Positions 42,525 to 53,166 of a stretch of 64,000 bases of DNA are shown here, one piece after another. Source of the stretch: Thermoleophilia bacterium (lineage in GTDB: Bacteria; Actinomycetota; Thermoleophilia; RBG-16-64-13). Where the stretch lies: NCBI GenBank assembly GCA_027493445.1, contig JAOSKU010000001.1, positions 1,166,501 through 1,230,500 of the forward strand, given 5' to 3'. Both the position numbers and the translations under genes were made by a program. Under the pieces are notes generated by a model, which saw only the letters and a program-made list of their open reading frames with translations, was not told the origin of the DNA and did not search any database. Position 1 is the first letter of the stretch, and every line of letters starts with the position of its first letter.

Positions 42525-44108
42525 TCAGTCTTCCTGCGTACGCAGCAGGCCGAAGTTGATGGAGTCGATGAGCGCCTGCCAGGAGGCTTCGACCACGTTG
42601 TCGCTTACGCCTACACTCCCCCAGGAGTTGCGGCCGTCGGAGGAGTCGATGAGCACCCGAGTGACCGCAGCCGTGCCGCGATCTTCGTCCAGGATGCGTA
42701 CCTTGTAGTTCACCAGGTGGATATCGGCCAGATGGGGGAACTTCTTCTCCACCGCCTGGCGGAGCGCGCGGTCCAGGGCGTTGACCGGACCGTTGCCTTC
42801 GGCCGTCTGGATGATGCGGTCCCCGTTCACATGCACCTTGATGGTGGCCTCGGTCATGACCGCCCCGTCGGCCCGCTTCTCGACGATGATGCGGAAGCTC
42901 TCCAGCCGGAAGAACTCGACAGGCCGGCCCAACTCGCTCAGAAGCAGCAGCTCGAGGGAGGCGTCGGCCGCCTCGTAGTGGTAGCCCTCGTGCTCTTTCT
43001 GCTTCAGCCGGCGGAGCAACGACTCGACCAGCCCGCTTTCACCCTCGGCTCCGGCGCCGAGTTCCTGCAGGCGGCGACGCACGGTACCTCTGCCCGACAG
43101 CTCCGAGACGAGGATGTGCTGCGTGTTACCCACTTGCTCGGGTCGGATGTGCTCGAAGGTGCGCGGATCGGCCATGACGCCCGCGATGTGCAGCCCTCCC
43201 TTGTGGGCGAAGGCGTTGCGCCCCACGTAGGGCTGGTGGGGGTCGGGCGAGACGTTGCACACCTCGGCTACGTAGTGAGCCGTATCGGTCAGCCGCCCCA
43301 GATTCTCCTCGGAGACGCAGTCCAGACCCATTTTGATCTTGAGCGCCGGGATGACGGCGCAGAGGTCGGCATTGCCGCAACGCTCCCCGTATCCATTGAT
43401 CGTGCCTTGCACGTGGGTGACGCCTTGGGCCACCGCGACCAGAGAGTTGGCCACCGCGCAGCCGGCGTCGTTGTGTGTGTGGATGCCTACCCGGCAGGAA
43501 TCCCCCAGCTCCTCCACCACCCGGCGCACGATCGGGGCCAAAGCATCAGGTAGGGTGGCTCCGTTGGTGTCGCACAGCACGACCGTGCCGGCGCCGGCCT
43601 CGGCCGCCGCGCGCACGCACTGCAGAGCGTACTCGGGATGGGCCGCCCAGGCGTCGAAGAAGTGCTCGGCGTCGTAGACCACCTCTTTGCCCTGCCCTCG
43701 CAAGAAGGCCGCCGACTCCGCGATCATGCGCAGGTTCTCCTGGCGGCCGACCTTGAGCACCTTCTCGATGTGCAGGTCCCAGGTCTTGCCCACGATGCAG
43801 GCGACCGGCGCCCAGCTATCCGCCAGGATGCGCAGCACCGGGTCCTGGTCGATCTGCACCCCCCGGGCCCGGGTCATGCCAAAGGCGCTCACCTGGGTGT
43901 CTCCCATCGGCTCGTTCTCGAGCCGGCGGAAGAACTCCACGTCCTTGGGGTTCGAGCCGGGGAAGCCGCCTTCGAGCGCGTGGACTCCCAGGGAAGCCAG
44001 CCGCCGGGCGATGTGCAGCTTCTCGTCCACCGACAGGCTCATGCCCTCGCGCTGCATGCCGTCGCGCAGCGTGGTGTCGTACAAGATGATGGCTCGATGT
44101 GCGTCCAT
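42525..44108 (-). CDS. cimA: (R)-citramalate synthase CimA
   Basis: CimA condenses pyruvate and acetyl-CoA to citramalate, starting a threonine-independent route to isoleucine. The 527-aa protein has the synthase barrel: LYDTTLRDGMQREGMSLSVD with metal-binding Asp, HTHNDAGCAVANSLVAV with the H-x-H ligands, and NGYGERCGNADL. A C-terminal LeuA-type dimer/allosteric domain contains NGPVNALDRALRQAVEKKFP and DSSDGRNSWGSVGVSDNV. The domain order separates it from homocitrate synthase. The adjacent leuB-type dehydrogenase would perform the later oxidation of the pathway. Confidence 0.92.
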   Translation of the reverse strand: MDAHRAIILYDTTLRDGMQREGMSLSVDEKLHIARRLASLGVHALEGGFPGSNPKDVEFFRRLENEPMGDTQVSAFGMTRARGVQIDQDPVLRILADSWAPVACIVGKTWDLHIEKVLKVGRQENLRMIAESAAFLRGQGKEVVYDAEHFFDAWAAHPEYALQCVRAAAEAGAGTVVLCDTNGATLPDALAPIVRRVVEELGDSCRVGIHTHNDAGCAVANSLVAVAQGVTHVQGTINGYGERCGNADLCAVIPALKIKMGLDCVSEENLGRLTDTAHYVAEVCNVSPDPHQPYVGRNAFAHKGGLHIAGVMADPRTFEHIRPEQVGNTQHILVSELSGRGTVRRRLQELGAGAEGESGLVESLLRRLKQKEHEGYHYEAADASLELLLLSELGRPVEFFRLESFRIIVEKRADGAVMTEATIKVHVNGDRIIQTAEGNGPVNALDRALRQAVEKKFPHLADIHLVNYKVRILDEDRGTAAVTRVLIDSSDGRNSWGSVGVSDNVVEASWQALIDSINFGLLRTQED

Positions 44109-44202
44109 GAGCGTGCTTGGCTGCGTCCTCAGAGAATCCTACGCCTATGGGAAGAAGGTAACGATAGCAAATGCACACCGCAACCTGCAGATACGCCGCC
44201 GG

Positions 44203-45287
44203 CTACCAGCCGCCCTCTTCGGTGACGCTACCCTCGGCCACGTGGCGCGCCACCAGATCGCCCACTTCGTCGGTGCCCATGCCCATCTTGCCGGCCGCCA
44301 GGGAGTCCATGGCCCCGACGGCGTGGATGATGCCCGCCTCCACCCAGCGGGCGGCGTCTTTCTGCCCCAGATGGTCCAGCATCATCTGAAGCGAGGAGAT
44401 GGCGGCCAGCGGGTTGATGACGTTCTGCCCCGCGTACTTAGGGGCCGAGCCGCCCATGGGCTCGAACATGGCCGTGCCTTGGGGGTTTATGTTGCCCCCC
44501 GCAGCCACTCCGAGTCCCCCTGAATCATGGCCGCCAGGTCGGTGATGATGTCCCCGAACATGTTGTCGGTGACGATGACGTCGAACCACTCCGGATTCTT
44601 GACGAACCACATGACGATCGCGTCGACGTGGGAGTAGTCGCGGGTGATGTGCGGGTAGTCGGCCTCTCCTACCTCGTTGAAGGCCCGCCACCAGAGGTCC
44701 CAGGCGTAAGTGAGCACGTTTGTCTTGCCACACAGGGTCAGTTTGCCTCGGCGATCAGGCCGGCCCGCGTAGTCGAAGGCATAGCGGATGCAGCGTTCCA
44801 CGCCCTTCCGGGTGTTCACGCTCTCCTGCACGGCGATCTCGTCGGGAGTGCCCTTCTTCAGGAAGCCGCCGGTCGAGACGTACAGGCCCTCGGTGTTCTC
44901 GCGCACGACCACAAAGTCGACGTCGACCGGACCTTTGTCCTTGAGGGGAGTCTCCACCCCCGGAAAGAGCTTCACCGGACGGAGGTTGATGTAGAGGTCG
45001 AGGGCGAAGCGGGCCTTGAGGAGGATGCCCTGCTCCAGGATTCCCGGCCTCACGTCGGGGTGGCCGATGGCCCCCAGGAAGGTGGCGTCGTGACCGCGTA
45101 GCTCCTCGATGGCGGAGTCGGGCAGGGTCTCTCCGGTGCGCAGATACCGCTCGGCCCCGAAGTCGTACCGGGTCAGATCATACGTGAAGCCCGCTCGGGC
45201 AGCCGCGGCCTCGAGCACCTTGAGACCCTCGCGCACGACTTCCGGTCCTGTGCCATCTCCAGGCATCACCGCGATGTCGTAGTGCAT
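44203..45287 (-). CDS. leuB: 3-isopropylmalate dehydrogenase family protein (LeuB), one frame break
   Basis: NAD-dependent oxidative decarboxylase of leucine biosynthesis that also acts on 2-methylmalate in the citramalate route. Start [20 protein letters not shown] at 45287 has a GAAGGAGAG ribosome site. Signature [20 protein letters not shown] and [18 protein letters not shown] is followed, after a frame change at a run of five G near 44515, by [20 protein letters not shown] and [20 protein letters not shown]. Both halves are well conserved, so a missing G is the likely explanation. Restored length is about 360 aa. It lies upstream of cimA on the same strand. Confidence 0.9.
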
Positions 45288-45469
45288 CCTCTCTCCTTCT
45301 CGAGCGTCGTGGTCGCGTGCCCCGGGGCACGCCAGGTAGGCGCGGCATGAGCCGAACGGACTCCCATCATATCTCTCATGTAGACGGCTGACCACTGCGC
45401 TGAGCGAGACGGCCGGGCAGGAACCGGCCCACCAGCGGGGGAGCGCCCGCAACCGGCAGATGAGAACGT

Positions 45470-45510
45470 GCCTCGCCCGCACCCAGCGCACCCTGACGGC
45501 GAAGCGTCAT
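45470..45510. repeat. 41-base dispersed repeat, copy 2
   Basis: Second copy of the element at 40012-40052, 40 of 41 bases identical. It lies between leuB and the divergent nar operon. Confidence 0.88.
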
Positions 45511-45591
45511 CTGGAGCTGTTCTTTCGCATGGTTTATTGAGCGACCAGACAAGAATAATCCCTCCAATGAGAGGTTTTCTCAGAGTAGGTG

Positions 45592-45707
45592 TTGACACTG
45601 AGCCCCAGCCGGTAGTAAATAGAAGTTAATGGTGTTCTCACTGTGTATATGTTGTATTATTCACATGCAATCCCTGCCCGCCGACCAAGGAGACATAAGG
45701 TGAGAGG
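45592..45707 (+). promoter_or_regulatory. Nitrate reductase operon promoter region
   Basis: An AT-rich leader in otherwise GC-rich DNA. TTGACA (45592-45597) and TAAATA (45616-45621) are 18 bases apart, a good sigma-70-type pair. A later TGTG ... CACA inverted pair (about 45642-45666) could bind an FNR/CRP-family regulator. An AAGGAG site precedes the narC ATG region. Regulation by oxygen or nitrate is inferred. Confidence 0.5.
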
Positions 45708-46598
45708 ATGAGCCACCGGCGAACACCGACCCGCGGCAGGCTTCCCCTGCTCCTCTTGGCTGCCCTCGCGCTGTTTCAAGTCCCGGCCACGCCGGCCCAA
45801 GCCGCGACGGGAGCCGAGCTCTTTTCCGGGCGCTGTGCCTCCTGCCACGGAGACCAGGGTCAGGGCAGGGGCTCGTTCCCCGCCCTGGCCGGCAACCCGG
45901 CGGTGGCTGACCGGACGCAGGTCGAGAACGTGATCCGGAACGGCCGGGGCTACATGCCCGCGTTCCCAGATCTAGCCGGGGAAGAGATCGCCGCCCTGAC
46001 GGACTACCTGGTCTCGACCTTCGCCCCGGCGACGGCGACCACGGTCCCGGGCGGCACGGTCACCACCCAGGCGACCGGCAGCGCTGCCCCCACCACCGCT
46101 GCCGGTTCATCGGGCGGCGCGATCCAGCCTGGGGATCCCACCCGGGGCGAGGCTTACTTCGTCGGTGGTCGCCGCTTCGCCGAGGCCGGCGCTCCCTGCG
46201 CCGCCTGCCACTCCGCCGGAGGGGCGGGCGGCCTGCGCGGCGGATCCTTGGCTACCGATCTGACCGGGGTAACCGAGCGCTTCGGCGGTGAAGACGGGGT
46301 GGCCGGAGCCCTGGCCCAACCTGCCTTCCTCGTCATGCGCGAGACCTACCTTGACAAGCCCCTGACCGCCCAGGAACGCGCCGACCTGGCCGCCTTCTTC
46401 GCCACCCTACCTCAGGAGGGAGCGGGCCCGGGGATCCTCGATGCCTTCTGGGTTTGGAGTGGGTTGGCGGCGGTGGCCTTGTTCGTGCTCATGGGCCTCG
46501 CCTGGCCCCGGCGCCGCAAGACGGCGGTGGAGAAGCTACGCACGCGTGGACGTGGAGATGAGCCGCCGGGCGGGTGGCGCGAGGGGAGTGGAGCATGA
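45708..46598 (+). CDS. narC: Membrane-anchored diheme cytochrome c of the nitrate reductase operon (NarC-like)
   Basis: A signal peptide ([20 protein letters not shown], cleaved near AQA-A) exports the protein. Two class I heme c sites follow: CASCH at residues 43-47 and CAACH near residue 165, with a Thr/Ala-rich linker between. A C-terminal helix ([20 protein letters not shown]) anchors it with a basic cytoplasmic tail. As first gene of the nar operon, overlapping narG, it corresponds to the NarC cytochrome of Thermus, which links NADH or quinol oxidation to the NarGHI complex. Confidence 0.85.
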   Translation: MSHRRTPTRGRLPLLLLAALALFQVPATPAQAATGAELFSGRCASCHGDQGQGRGSFPALAGNPAVADRTQVENVIRNGRGYMPAFPDLAGEEIAALTDYLVSTFAPATATTVPGGTVTTQATGSAAPTTAAGSSGGAIQPGDPTRGEAYFVGGRRFAEAGAPCAACHSAGGAGGLRGGSLATDLTGVTERFGGEDGVAGALAQPAFLVMRETYLDKPLTAQERADLAAFFATLPQEGAGPGILDAFWVWSGLAAVALFVLMGLAWPRRRKTAVEKLRTRGRGDEPPGGWREGSGA

Positions 46599-49500
46599 CC
46601 GGCTGGATCAAGGATCGCGTGGCGCCTTCGCAGCGCCGCTGGGAGGAGCTCTACCGCAACCGCTTCCAACATGACAAGCGCGTACGCACCACTCATGGGG
46701 TCAATTGCACGGGCAGCTGCTCCTGGGAGGTGTTCGTCAAGGACGGCATCATCACCTGGGAGCTGCAGGCCACCGACTACCCCAGGCTCGAGTCGAGCCT
46801 GCCTCCATACGAGCCTCGGGGCTGTCAGCGGGGATGCAGTTTCAGCTGGTATATGTACAGCCCTCTGCGCGTCAAGCACCCCTACGTGCGGGGCGTCCTG
46901 CTCGACCTGTGGCGAGAGGCCCGCGAGCGCCACGCCGATCCGGTGGCCGCCTGGGCCGCCCTGGTCGACGACCCCGACAAGCGCGCCCGCTGGCAGCAGG
47001 CCCGGGGTAAAGGGGGGCTGCGCCGGGTGTCCTGGGACGAGGTCCTGGATATGGTGGCCGCCTCCACAGTGCACACCATCAAGACCCACGGTCCCGATCG
47101 CATCATCGGCTTCTCCCCCATTCCGGCCATGTCGCAGGTGAGCTACGCCGCCGGCAGCCGCTTCCTGACGCTGCTCGGAGGCGTGGCCATGAGCTTCTAC
47201 GACTGGTACTGCGACCTGCCCAACGCCAGCCCCGAGGTCTGGGGCGAGCAGACCGACGTCCACGAGTCGGCCGACTGGTACAACGCCCGGCACATCGCCA
47301 TCATGGGCGCCAATCTCAACATGACCCGCACCCCCGACGCCCACTTCATGGCCGAGGCCCGCCACGCCGGGGCCAAGGTGACGGTGCTGTCGCCCGACTT
47401 CTCCATGGTGGCCAAATTCGCCGACTGGTGGATCCCTTCCCATTTGGGCCAGGACGGGGCCTTCTGGATGGCGGTGGACCACGTGCTGCTCACCGAGTTC
47501 TACGCCCGCCGCACCGTGCCCTACTTCACCGACTATGTCTCCCGCTACACCGACATGCCCTTCCTGGTGGAGATCCCCGAGGCCGCCGACCCCGACGCTC
47601 CTACCCCCCGCCCCGGCCGCTACCTACGCGCCGGCGAGCTGACCCGCTATGCCGGTGTCGCGAACGGCGGGTGGAAGCTCCTGGTGTGGGACGGCCCCTC
47701 CGGCACTCCCCGCATGCCCCTAGGGACCCTGGGGTTCCGCTGGGCCGGCGAGGACCAGGGCAAGTGGAACCTTAAGATGGAGGACGGCCTCGACGGCGCG
47801 CCCCTGCAGCCGGAGCTCACCTTCGTCGACCGCCACGACGCCACAGTGCTCGTGGAGATGGACGCTTTCGCTGAGGGCACCGTGCTCCGCCGGGCCGTCC
47901 CCGTACGCTACGTGCAGACGGCCCGCGGTCGGGTGGCCGTCACCACCGTCTTCGACCTGCTGATGGCTCAGTTCGGTGTGCGCCGCGGCCTGCCCGGCGA
48001 CTACCCGCATGGATACGACGACAACCTGCCGTACACGCCCGCGTGGCAGGAGAGGCACACCGGTATCAGCCGCGATACCGTGATCCGCTTCGCCCGGCAA
48101 TGGGGCGAGAACGGCGAGAAGACCCAGGGTCGCAACCTCATCATCATTGGCGCCGGGGTGAACCACTGGTACCACGGCAACCTGCTCTACCGGGCGGGGA
48201 TCGTCTCGCTGATGCTCACGGGCAGCGTGGGCCGCAACGGCGGCGGGCTGGCCCACTATGTGGGGCAGGAGAAGCTGGTGAACCAGGCCTCGTGGGCCAG
48301 CGTGGCCTTCGCCCTCGACTGGGGCATGGCCCCCCGCCACCAGAACACGCCGAGCTTCCACTACGTCCACTCCGACCAATGGCGCTACGAGCGGGGCTAC
48401 GGCGCCTACGACACCCTGCCCCAGGCAGCCAAGGACCACACCATCGACCACCAGGTACGGGCCGTGCGCCGGGGCTGGCTGCCCTTCTTCCCGCAATTCG
48501 ACCGCAGCCCCCTGCAGGTGGCGCGCGAGGCCCGGGAGGCCGGCGCCGCCACCGATCCCCAGGTGGCCGAGCACATCGCCGGCCGCCTGAAGACGGGCGA
48601 CCTGCGCTTCGCGGTGGAGGAGCCCGACGCCCCCTCCTCCTGGCCCCGCCTGTGGTTCATCTGGCGGGGCAACGCCATCGGTTCGAGCGCCAAAGGCCAC
48701 GAGTACTTCCTCAAGCATTACCTGGGTACCCACACCAACTCCATCGCCCAGGAGTGCGCCGCCGGCCACACCCAGGAGGTTTCGGCCGATTTCCCGGCCC
48801 CCATCGGCAAGATGGACCTGGTGGTGGACCTCAACTTCCGCATGGACACGAGCGCCCTCTACAGCGACGTGATCTTGCCCGCGGCCACCTGGTACGAGAA
48901 GGACGACCTCAACACCACCGACATGCACTCCTTCATCAACCCCATGCAGGCGGCGGTGGCCCCCGCTTGGGAGTCGCGCAGCGACTGGGACATCTTCACC
49001 GCACTGGCCGCGCGGGTGTCGGCGCTGGCCCGCACTCACCTGCCCCAGCCGGTAGAGGACGTGGTCATGCTCCCCCTGCAGCACGATACGCCCGACGAGA
49101 TCGCTCAGCCCCGCATCGTCGACTGGAAGGACGGCGAGGTCGAGCCGGTGCCTGGCGTGACCATGCCGAAGTTCCGCGTGGTGGAGCGCGACTTCGTGAA
49201 CCTGTACGAACGCATGGTATCGCTGGGCCGCGGTGTGGAGAGGAACGGGGTGGCCGCCCACGGACTGAGCATCCCGGTGGCCGACATGTACCGGGAGATG
49301 CTCGAACGCCAGCCGCGGCGCTTCCGGAGCGCAGGAGACGGGAACGGCACCTCGGGCGACCTCTTCCCCTCCCTGGAGACCGCCCGCGAGGTGGCCGAGG
49401 TCATCCTCCACCTGGACCCGGCCTCGAACGGAGAGCTGGCCTGGCGGGCCTTCGAGGCCGAGGAGCACAAGACCGGAGTGGCCCTCACCGACCTGGCCCA

Positions 49501-50239
49501 GGGCACCCGCTCGCAGCGCACCTGCTTCGCCGACATCGTGGCCCAGCCCCGCCGGGTGCTCTCCACACCCACTTGGTCGGGCCTGGTGAACCAGGGCCGA
49601 GCCTACACGCCCTACGCGCTCAACGTGGAACGGCTGGTGCCCTGGCGCACGCTCACAGGCCGCCAGCACGCCTACCTCGACCACGAAAACTACCTGGCCT
49701 GGGGCGAGCACCTGCCCACCTACAAGCCCCGCCCTGACCACCTGGCCATCGGCGACCTCACGCAAACGCTGCTCGAAGGTGGCGGCGGCCGCATCCTCAA
49801 CTACATCACCCCCCACGGCAAGTGGAGCATCCACTCCACCTTCAGCGAGAACCTGCGCATGATGACCCTCTCCCGGGGCTGCTACCCGGTGTGGCTCAAC
49901 GACGGCGAGGCGGCCGAGCTGGGCATCGCAGACAACGACTGGGTCGAGCTGGTGAACGACCATGGGGTCTTCCTGCAGCGGGTGGCCGTCTCCTCGCGTA
50001 TCCCCCGGGGATCGGTGTTCGTCTACCACGCCACCGAGCGCACGGTGGGCATTCCCAAGTCACCCACCCGGGGGCGCCGGGCCGGCATGCACAACTCGGT
50101 GGATCGGGCCCGCTTGAAGCCGGTGCTCATGAGCGGCGGTTACGCCCAGTTCACCTATGCCTTCAACTATTGGGGGCCGGTAGGGGTGAACCGGGACACG
50201 TTCGTCGTCGTCCGTCGCGTCGAGCGACCCGAGTTCTAG
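46595..50239 (+). CDS. narG: Respiratory nitrate reductase catalytic subunit NarG
   Basis: NarG holds the Mo-bisMGD cofactor and FS0 cluster and reduces nitrate to nitrite in the cytoplasm. The 1214-aa protein begins at the ATG overlapping the narC stop (ATGA). [19 protein letters not shown] carries the His/Cys ligands of FS0. [20 protein letters not shown] contains the Mo-ligand Asp, and [40 protein letters not shown] and [18 protein letters not shown] fit NarG. It is intact despite its length. It lacks a twin-Arg signal, consistent with cytoplasmic location. Confidence 0.97.
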   Translation: MTGWIKDRVAPSQRRWEELYRNRFQHDKRVRTTHGVNCTGSCSWEVFVKDGIITWELQATDYPRLESSLPPYEPRGCQRGCSFSWYMYSPLRVKHPYVRGVLLDLWREARERHADPVAAWAALVDDPDKRARWQQARGKGGLRRVSWDEVLDMVAASTVHTIKTHGPDRIIGFSPIPAMSQVSYAAGSRFLTLLGGVAMSFYDWYCDLPNASPEVWGEQTDVHESADWYNARHIAIMGANLNMTRTPDAHFMAEARHAGAKVTVLSPDFSMVAKFADWWIPSHLGQDGAFWMAVDHVLLTEFYARRTVPYFTDYVSRYTDMPFLVEIPEAADPDAPTPRPGRYLRAGELTRYAGVANGGWKLLVWDGPSGTPRMPLGTLGFRWAGEDQGKWNLKMEDGLDGAPLQPELTFVDRHDATVLVEMDAFAEGTVLRRAVPVRYVQTARGRVAVTTVFDLLMAQFGVRRGLPGDYPHGYDDNLPYTPAWQERHTGISRDTVIRFARQWGENGEKTQGRNLIIIGAGVNHWYHGNLLYRAGIVSLMLTGSVGRNGGGLAHYVGQEKLVNQASWASVAFALDWGMAPRHQNTPSFHYVHSDQWRYERGYGAYDTLPQAAKDHTIDHQVRAVRRGWLPFFPQFDRSPLQVAREAREAGAATDPQVAEHIAGRLKTGDLRFAVEEPDAPSSWPRLWFIWRGNAIGSSAKGHEYFLKHYLGTHTNSIAQECAAGHTQEVSADFPAPIGKMDLVVDLNFRMDTSALYSDVILPAATWYEKDDLNTTDMHSFINPMQAAVAPAWESRSDWDIFTALAARVSALARTHLPQPVEDVVMLPLQHDTPDEIAQPRIVDWKDGEVEPVPGVTMPKFRVVERDFVNLYERMVSLGRGVERNGVAAHGLSIPVADMYREMLERQPRRFRSAGDGNGTSGDLFPSLETAREVAEVILHLDPASNGELAWRAFEAEEHKTGVALTDLAQGTRSQRTCFADIVAQPRRVLSTPTWSGLVNQGRAYTPYALNVERLVPWRTLTGRQHAYLDHENYLAWGEHLPTYKPRPDHLAIGDLTQTLLEGGGGRILNYITPHGKWSIHSTFSENLRMMTLSRGCYPVWLNDGEAAELGIADNDWVELVNDHGVFLQRVAVSSRIPRGSVFVYHATERTVGIPKSPTRGRRAGMHNSVDRARLKPVLMSGGYAQFTYAFNYWGPVGVNRDTFVVVRRVERPEF

Positions 50240-50241
50240 GC

Positions 50242-51753
50242 ATGAACGTCCGGGCCCAGATCAGCATGCTCTTCCACCTGGACAAGTGCCTGGGCTGCCA
50301 CACCTGCTCGGTGGCCTGCAAGAACCTCTGGACCGACCCCCGGGGCTCAGAATACATGTGGTGGAACAACGTCGAGACCCGGCCCGGGACCGGCTACCCC
50401 ACCCTGTGGGAGGACCAGAGCCACTACCGGGGCGGCTGGGTACGCCGCCGGGGGGGTGGCCTCAAGCTGCGCTTGCACTCCCGCCCCGGGGGCCTGGCCA
50501 ATCTCTTCTACAACCCGGCCCTTCCCAGTCTGGACGACTACTACGAGCCCTTCACGTTCCGCTACCAGGACCTCTTCGACGCGCCGGCGGGGAGACGACC
50601 AGCCCACCGCCGAACCTATCTCCGCAGTGACGGGCGAGCCCATCGATATCCAGGGCGGCCCCAACTGGGACGACGACCTGGCCGGCTCACCCATCTACGC
50701 CCGCAACGACCCCAACCTGACCGGATTGTCCGCCGAGGTTCGCGCCCAGCTGGAGACGGTCCAGCGCATGGTCTTCTCGTACGTGCCCCGCATCTGCAAC
50801 CACTGCCTGAACCCAGCCTGCGTGGCCGCCTGTCCCTCGGGGGCCATCTACAAGCGGGGTGAGGACGGTGTGGTGCTCGTCAACGAGCAGAAGTGCCGGG
50901 GCTGGCGCATGTGTGTAGCCGCCTGTCCCTACAAGAAGGTCTACAACAACTGGACCACCGGCAAGTCGGAGAAGTGCATTCTCTGCTTCCCCCGGCTGGA
51001 GACCGGCCAGGCCCCCGGTTGCGCTCACTCCTGCGTGGGACGCATCCGCTACGTCGGCGTGCTGCTCTACGACGCCGAACGCCTGCCGGCGGCCGCCGAT
51101 GTGGCCGACAGCGAGCTGGTGAACGCGCAATTGGAGACCATCCTCGACCCGCGCGACCCCCAGGTGGCGGCGGCTGCCCTGGCGAATGGCGTGCCTCGCG
51201 ACTGGATAGAGGCAGCCGAGCGCTCGCCCGTCTTCCGCTTCGTCAAAGAGTGGGGAATGGCCCTACCCTTGCACCCCGAGTTTCGCACCATAGCCATGAT
51301 GTTCTACGTGCCGCCGCTCTCCCCCTCATCTCCACCGTAACCGAGAACGGAGTGGCCCTGGACCATCCCCCGGGCGCCGGCGATTTCGACGTACTGGCCA
51401 ACCTCGACGCCGCCCGGTTGCCCGTCCGCCATCTGGCCGCCATGTTTTCGGCCGGCAACGAGGAACGCATCCGCACCATCCTGCGGCGCTTGCTGGCCGT
51501 ACGAGCCTACAAGCGAGTCGAGAGCCTGAACGGCGCCGTCAACCAGCCCACCCTCGAGCTTCTGCATACCGTGGGGATGAGCGCCCGCCAGGCCGAGGAC
51601 GTCTACCGGCTGACCACGCTGGCCGCCTTCGATGAGCGCTTCGTGCTCCCGCCCTGGCATCGAGAAGAGGCCGTGGAGCCCTACAGCGACCCGCTGGCCC
51701 GCCGGGCCGGCGTGGGCCTGGGCTACAACACGGCCCCGAAGCGAGGAGCCTGA
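50242..51753 (+). CDS. narH: Nitrate reductase iron-sulfur subunit NarH, frame broken twice
   Basis: NarH carries four Fe-S clusters between NarI hemes and NarG. The N terminus MNVRAQISMLFHLDKCLGCH, TCSVACKNLWTD holds the first cysteine group; YVPRICNHCLNPACVAACPS, KCRGWRMCVAACPYKK and KCILCFPRLETGQAPGCAHS the others. The Trp in CRGWRMC replaces one Cys, as in FS4-type sites of NarH. Frame changes near 50590 (GGGG) and 51332 (five C); the three pieces are collinear with one protein of about 500 aa ending at 51753. It follows narG by two bases. Confidence 0.93.
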
Positions 51754-51754
51754 C

Positions 51755-52462
51755 ATGCGGAGCCGCGCCTCCCTTCCGCGGGAGCGGCGGGCCGCCGCGG
51801 GGCCGGCGGGCGGCCCCGCAGCCGCAGGATCCGCAGACCTCGGGCCCGACGGCCGGCCCCCCGCGGGTCCCGTCACCGAGCGCTGTCTGGCCCTGCGCCT
51901 CGTTGCCCGCGCCCTGAGCTACCCCCATCCCGAACTACGCGCTCAGTTGGAGGCCGGGGTCACCGAGTTGGCTGATCCCGCCGCCGCGGCGGCCCTGCGA
52001 GCATTTCTCGCCGGGGTGCGGCCGCTCGCGCTCGGGGCCTGGGAGGAAGCGTATACCCGTGCCTTCGACCTGTACCCGGCGACCGCGCCCTACGTGGGCT
52101 ACCACGCCTTTGGCGACCGCCCCGAGCGAGGAGCCTTCCTGGCCAAGCTGGCGGCGGCCGAACGCCGCCTGGGCGTCTCGCCCGGTGGCGAGCTCCCCGA
52201 CCACCTGGTCCCGGTCCTGGAGTATCTCGCCGTCTCCGAAGAGGCCGGACAGGCGCCTCTCCCGGCGCTGGCGCGAGCCTTCCCCGGGGCCCTGCGGGCC
52301 ATGCAGACCGGCCTGGCCCGGGTGGAGGCCGCCGCCCCGTACCGTCACGTCCTGGCGTGGCTGGAGACGCAGGCGGGCGAGCTCAAATTCGAATCGCCCG
52401 GTATCCAGCCAGGTGTCAAAGCCCAAGGTCCCCAACTCACCGAGGAAGGGAGACGTCGATGA
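51755..52462 (+). CDS. narJ: Nitrate reductase assembly chaperone NarJ
   Basis: NarJ is the delta chaperone required for Mo-cofactor insertion and membrane attachment of NarGH; it is not part of the final enzyme. The 235-aa product begins MRSRASLPRE and has an Ala/Pro-rich N-terminal 45 residues. The TorD-like helical domain (LRLVARALSYPHPELRAQLE, EEAYTRAFDLYPATAPYVGY, DHLVPVLEYLAVSEEAGQAP) follows. Start is the ATG two bases after the narH stop. Its end overlaps narI (ATGA). Confidence 0.92.
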   Translation: MRSRASLPRERRAAAGPAGGPAAAGSADLGPDGRPPAGPVTERCLALRLVARALSYPHPELRAQLEAGVTELADPAAAAALRAFLAGVRPLALGAWEEAYTRAFDLYPATAPYVGYHAFGDRPERGAFLAKLAAAERRLGVSPGGELPDHLVPVLEYLAVSEEAGQAPLPALARAFPGALRAMQTGLARVEAAAPYRHVLAWLETQAGELKFESPGIQPGVKAQGPQLTEEGRRR

Positions 52463-53166
52463 AGGCCAACGTGATGCTGTTCGCGGTGTTCCCCTATGTA
52501 GCCGTGGCCCTGGCAATCTTCGTGGGCGCCTACCGGGCTCTCGTCCGCCCCTCGACCTTGTCGAGCCTCACGACGCAGATCCTCGAGAGCCGCATGCTTT
52601 TCTGGGGGTCGATCCCCTTCCATTGGGGGATCGTGCTGGTGCTCGCGGGTCACTTGGTGGCCCTCGTACTGCCCCGGGGCCTGCTCCTGTGGAACACCGT
52701 TCCGTTGCGCCTGCTTCTGCTGGAGGCTACCGGTCTGGTCCTGGGGCTGCTGGCCCTGACAGGCGTCCTGATCCTGGCCTGGCGCCGTCTGAGCGACGCG
52801 CGGGTGCGCAGCGTGACCTCGCGTATGGACGTAGTGGTGCTGGCCCTGCTCGTGCTCTCAATGGCCACCGGCATCCTCACGGCAGTCCTCTATCGCTACG
52901 GATCGGTGTGGTTCACGGCCGTCTTCACCCCTTACCTCTGGTCGCTGGTGACCCTTCGCCCCCGGCCAGAGCTGCCGGCCGATCTGCCCTGGATGGTCCA
53001 GCTCCACGCCCTCAACTTCTTCGTGCTGCTGGCGGTTCTGCCGTTCTCACGGCTCATCCACGTCGTCACGTTGCCGCTGGGCTACCTCTACCGGCCTTGG
53101 CAGGTTGTCATATGGCAGCGGTCGGAGGACGCACGCACCGGGCTGCCGGGACGGAGATCGACGTGA
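52459..53166 (+). CDS. narI: Nitrate reductase cytochrome b subunit NarI
   Basis: NarI anchors NarGH and oxidises quinol through two b hemes. The 235-aa protein has five membrane segments, beginning VMLFAVFPYVAVALAIFVGA. Heme-ligand histidines are seen in FWGSIPFHWGIVLVLAGHLV in helix II and in PWMVQLHALNFFVLLAVLPF, FSRLIHVVTLPLGYL in helix V. It overlaps narJ and narK1. Topology and ligands fit the family fully. Confidence 0.95.
   Translation: MKANVMLFAVFPYVAVALAIFVGAYRALVRPSTLSSLTTQILESRMLFWGSIPFHWGIVLVLAGHLVALVLPRGLLLWNTVPLRLLLLEATGLVLGLLALTGVLILAWRRLSDARVRSVTSRMDVVVLALLVLSMATGILTAVLYRYGSVWFTAVFTPYLWSLVTLRPRPELPADLPWMVQLHALNFFVLLAVLPFSRLIHVVTLPLGYLYRPWQVVIWQRSEDARTGLPGRRST

Noticed and set aside
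47720..50029. 769-aa open frame on the minus strand opposite narG
   Set aside because: narG is complete with all cofactor motifs; the antisense frame has no recognisable domain or ribosome site.
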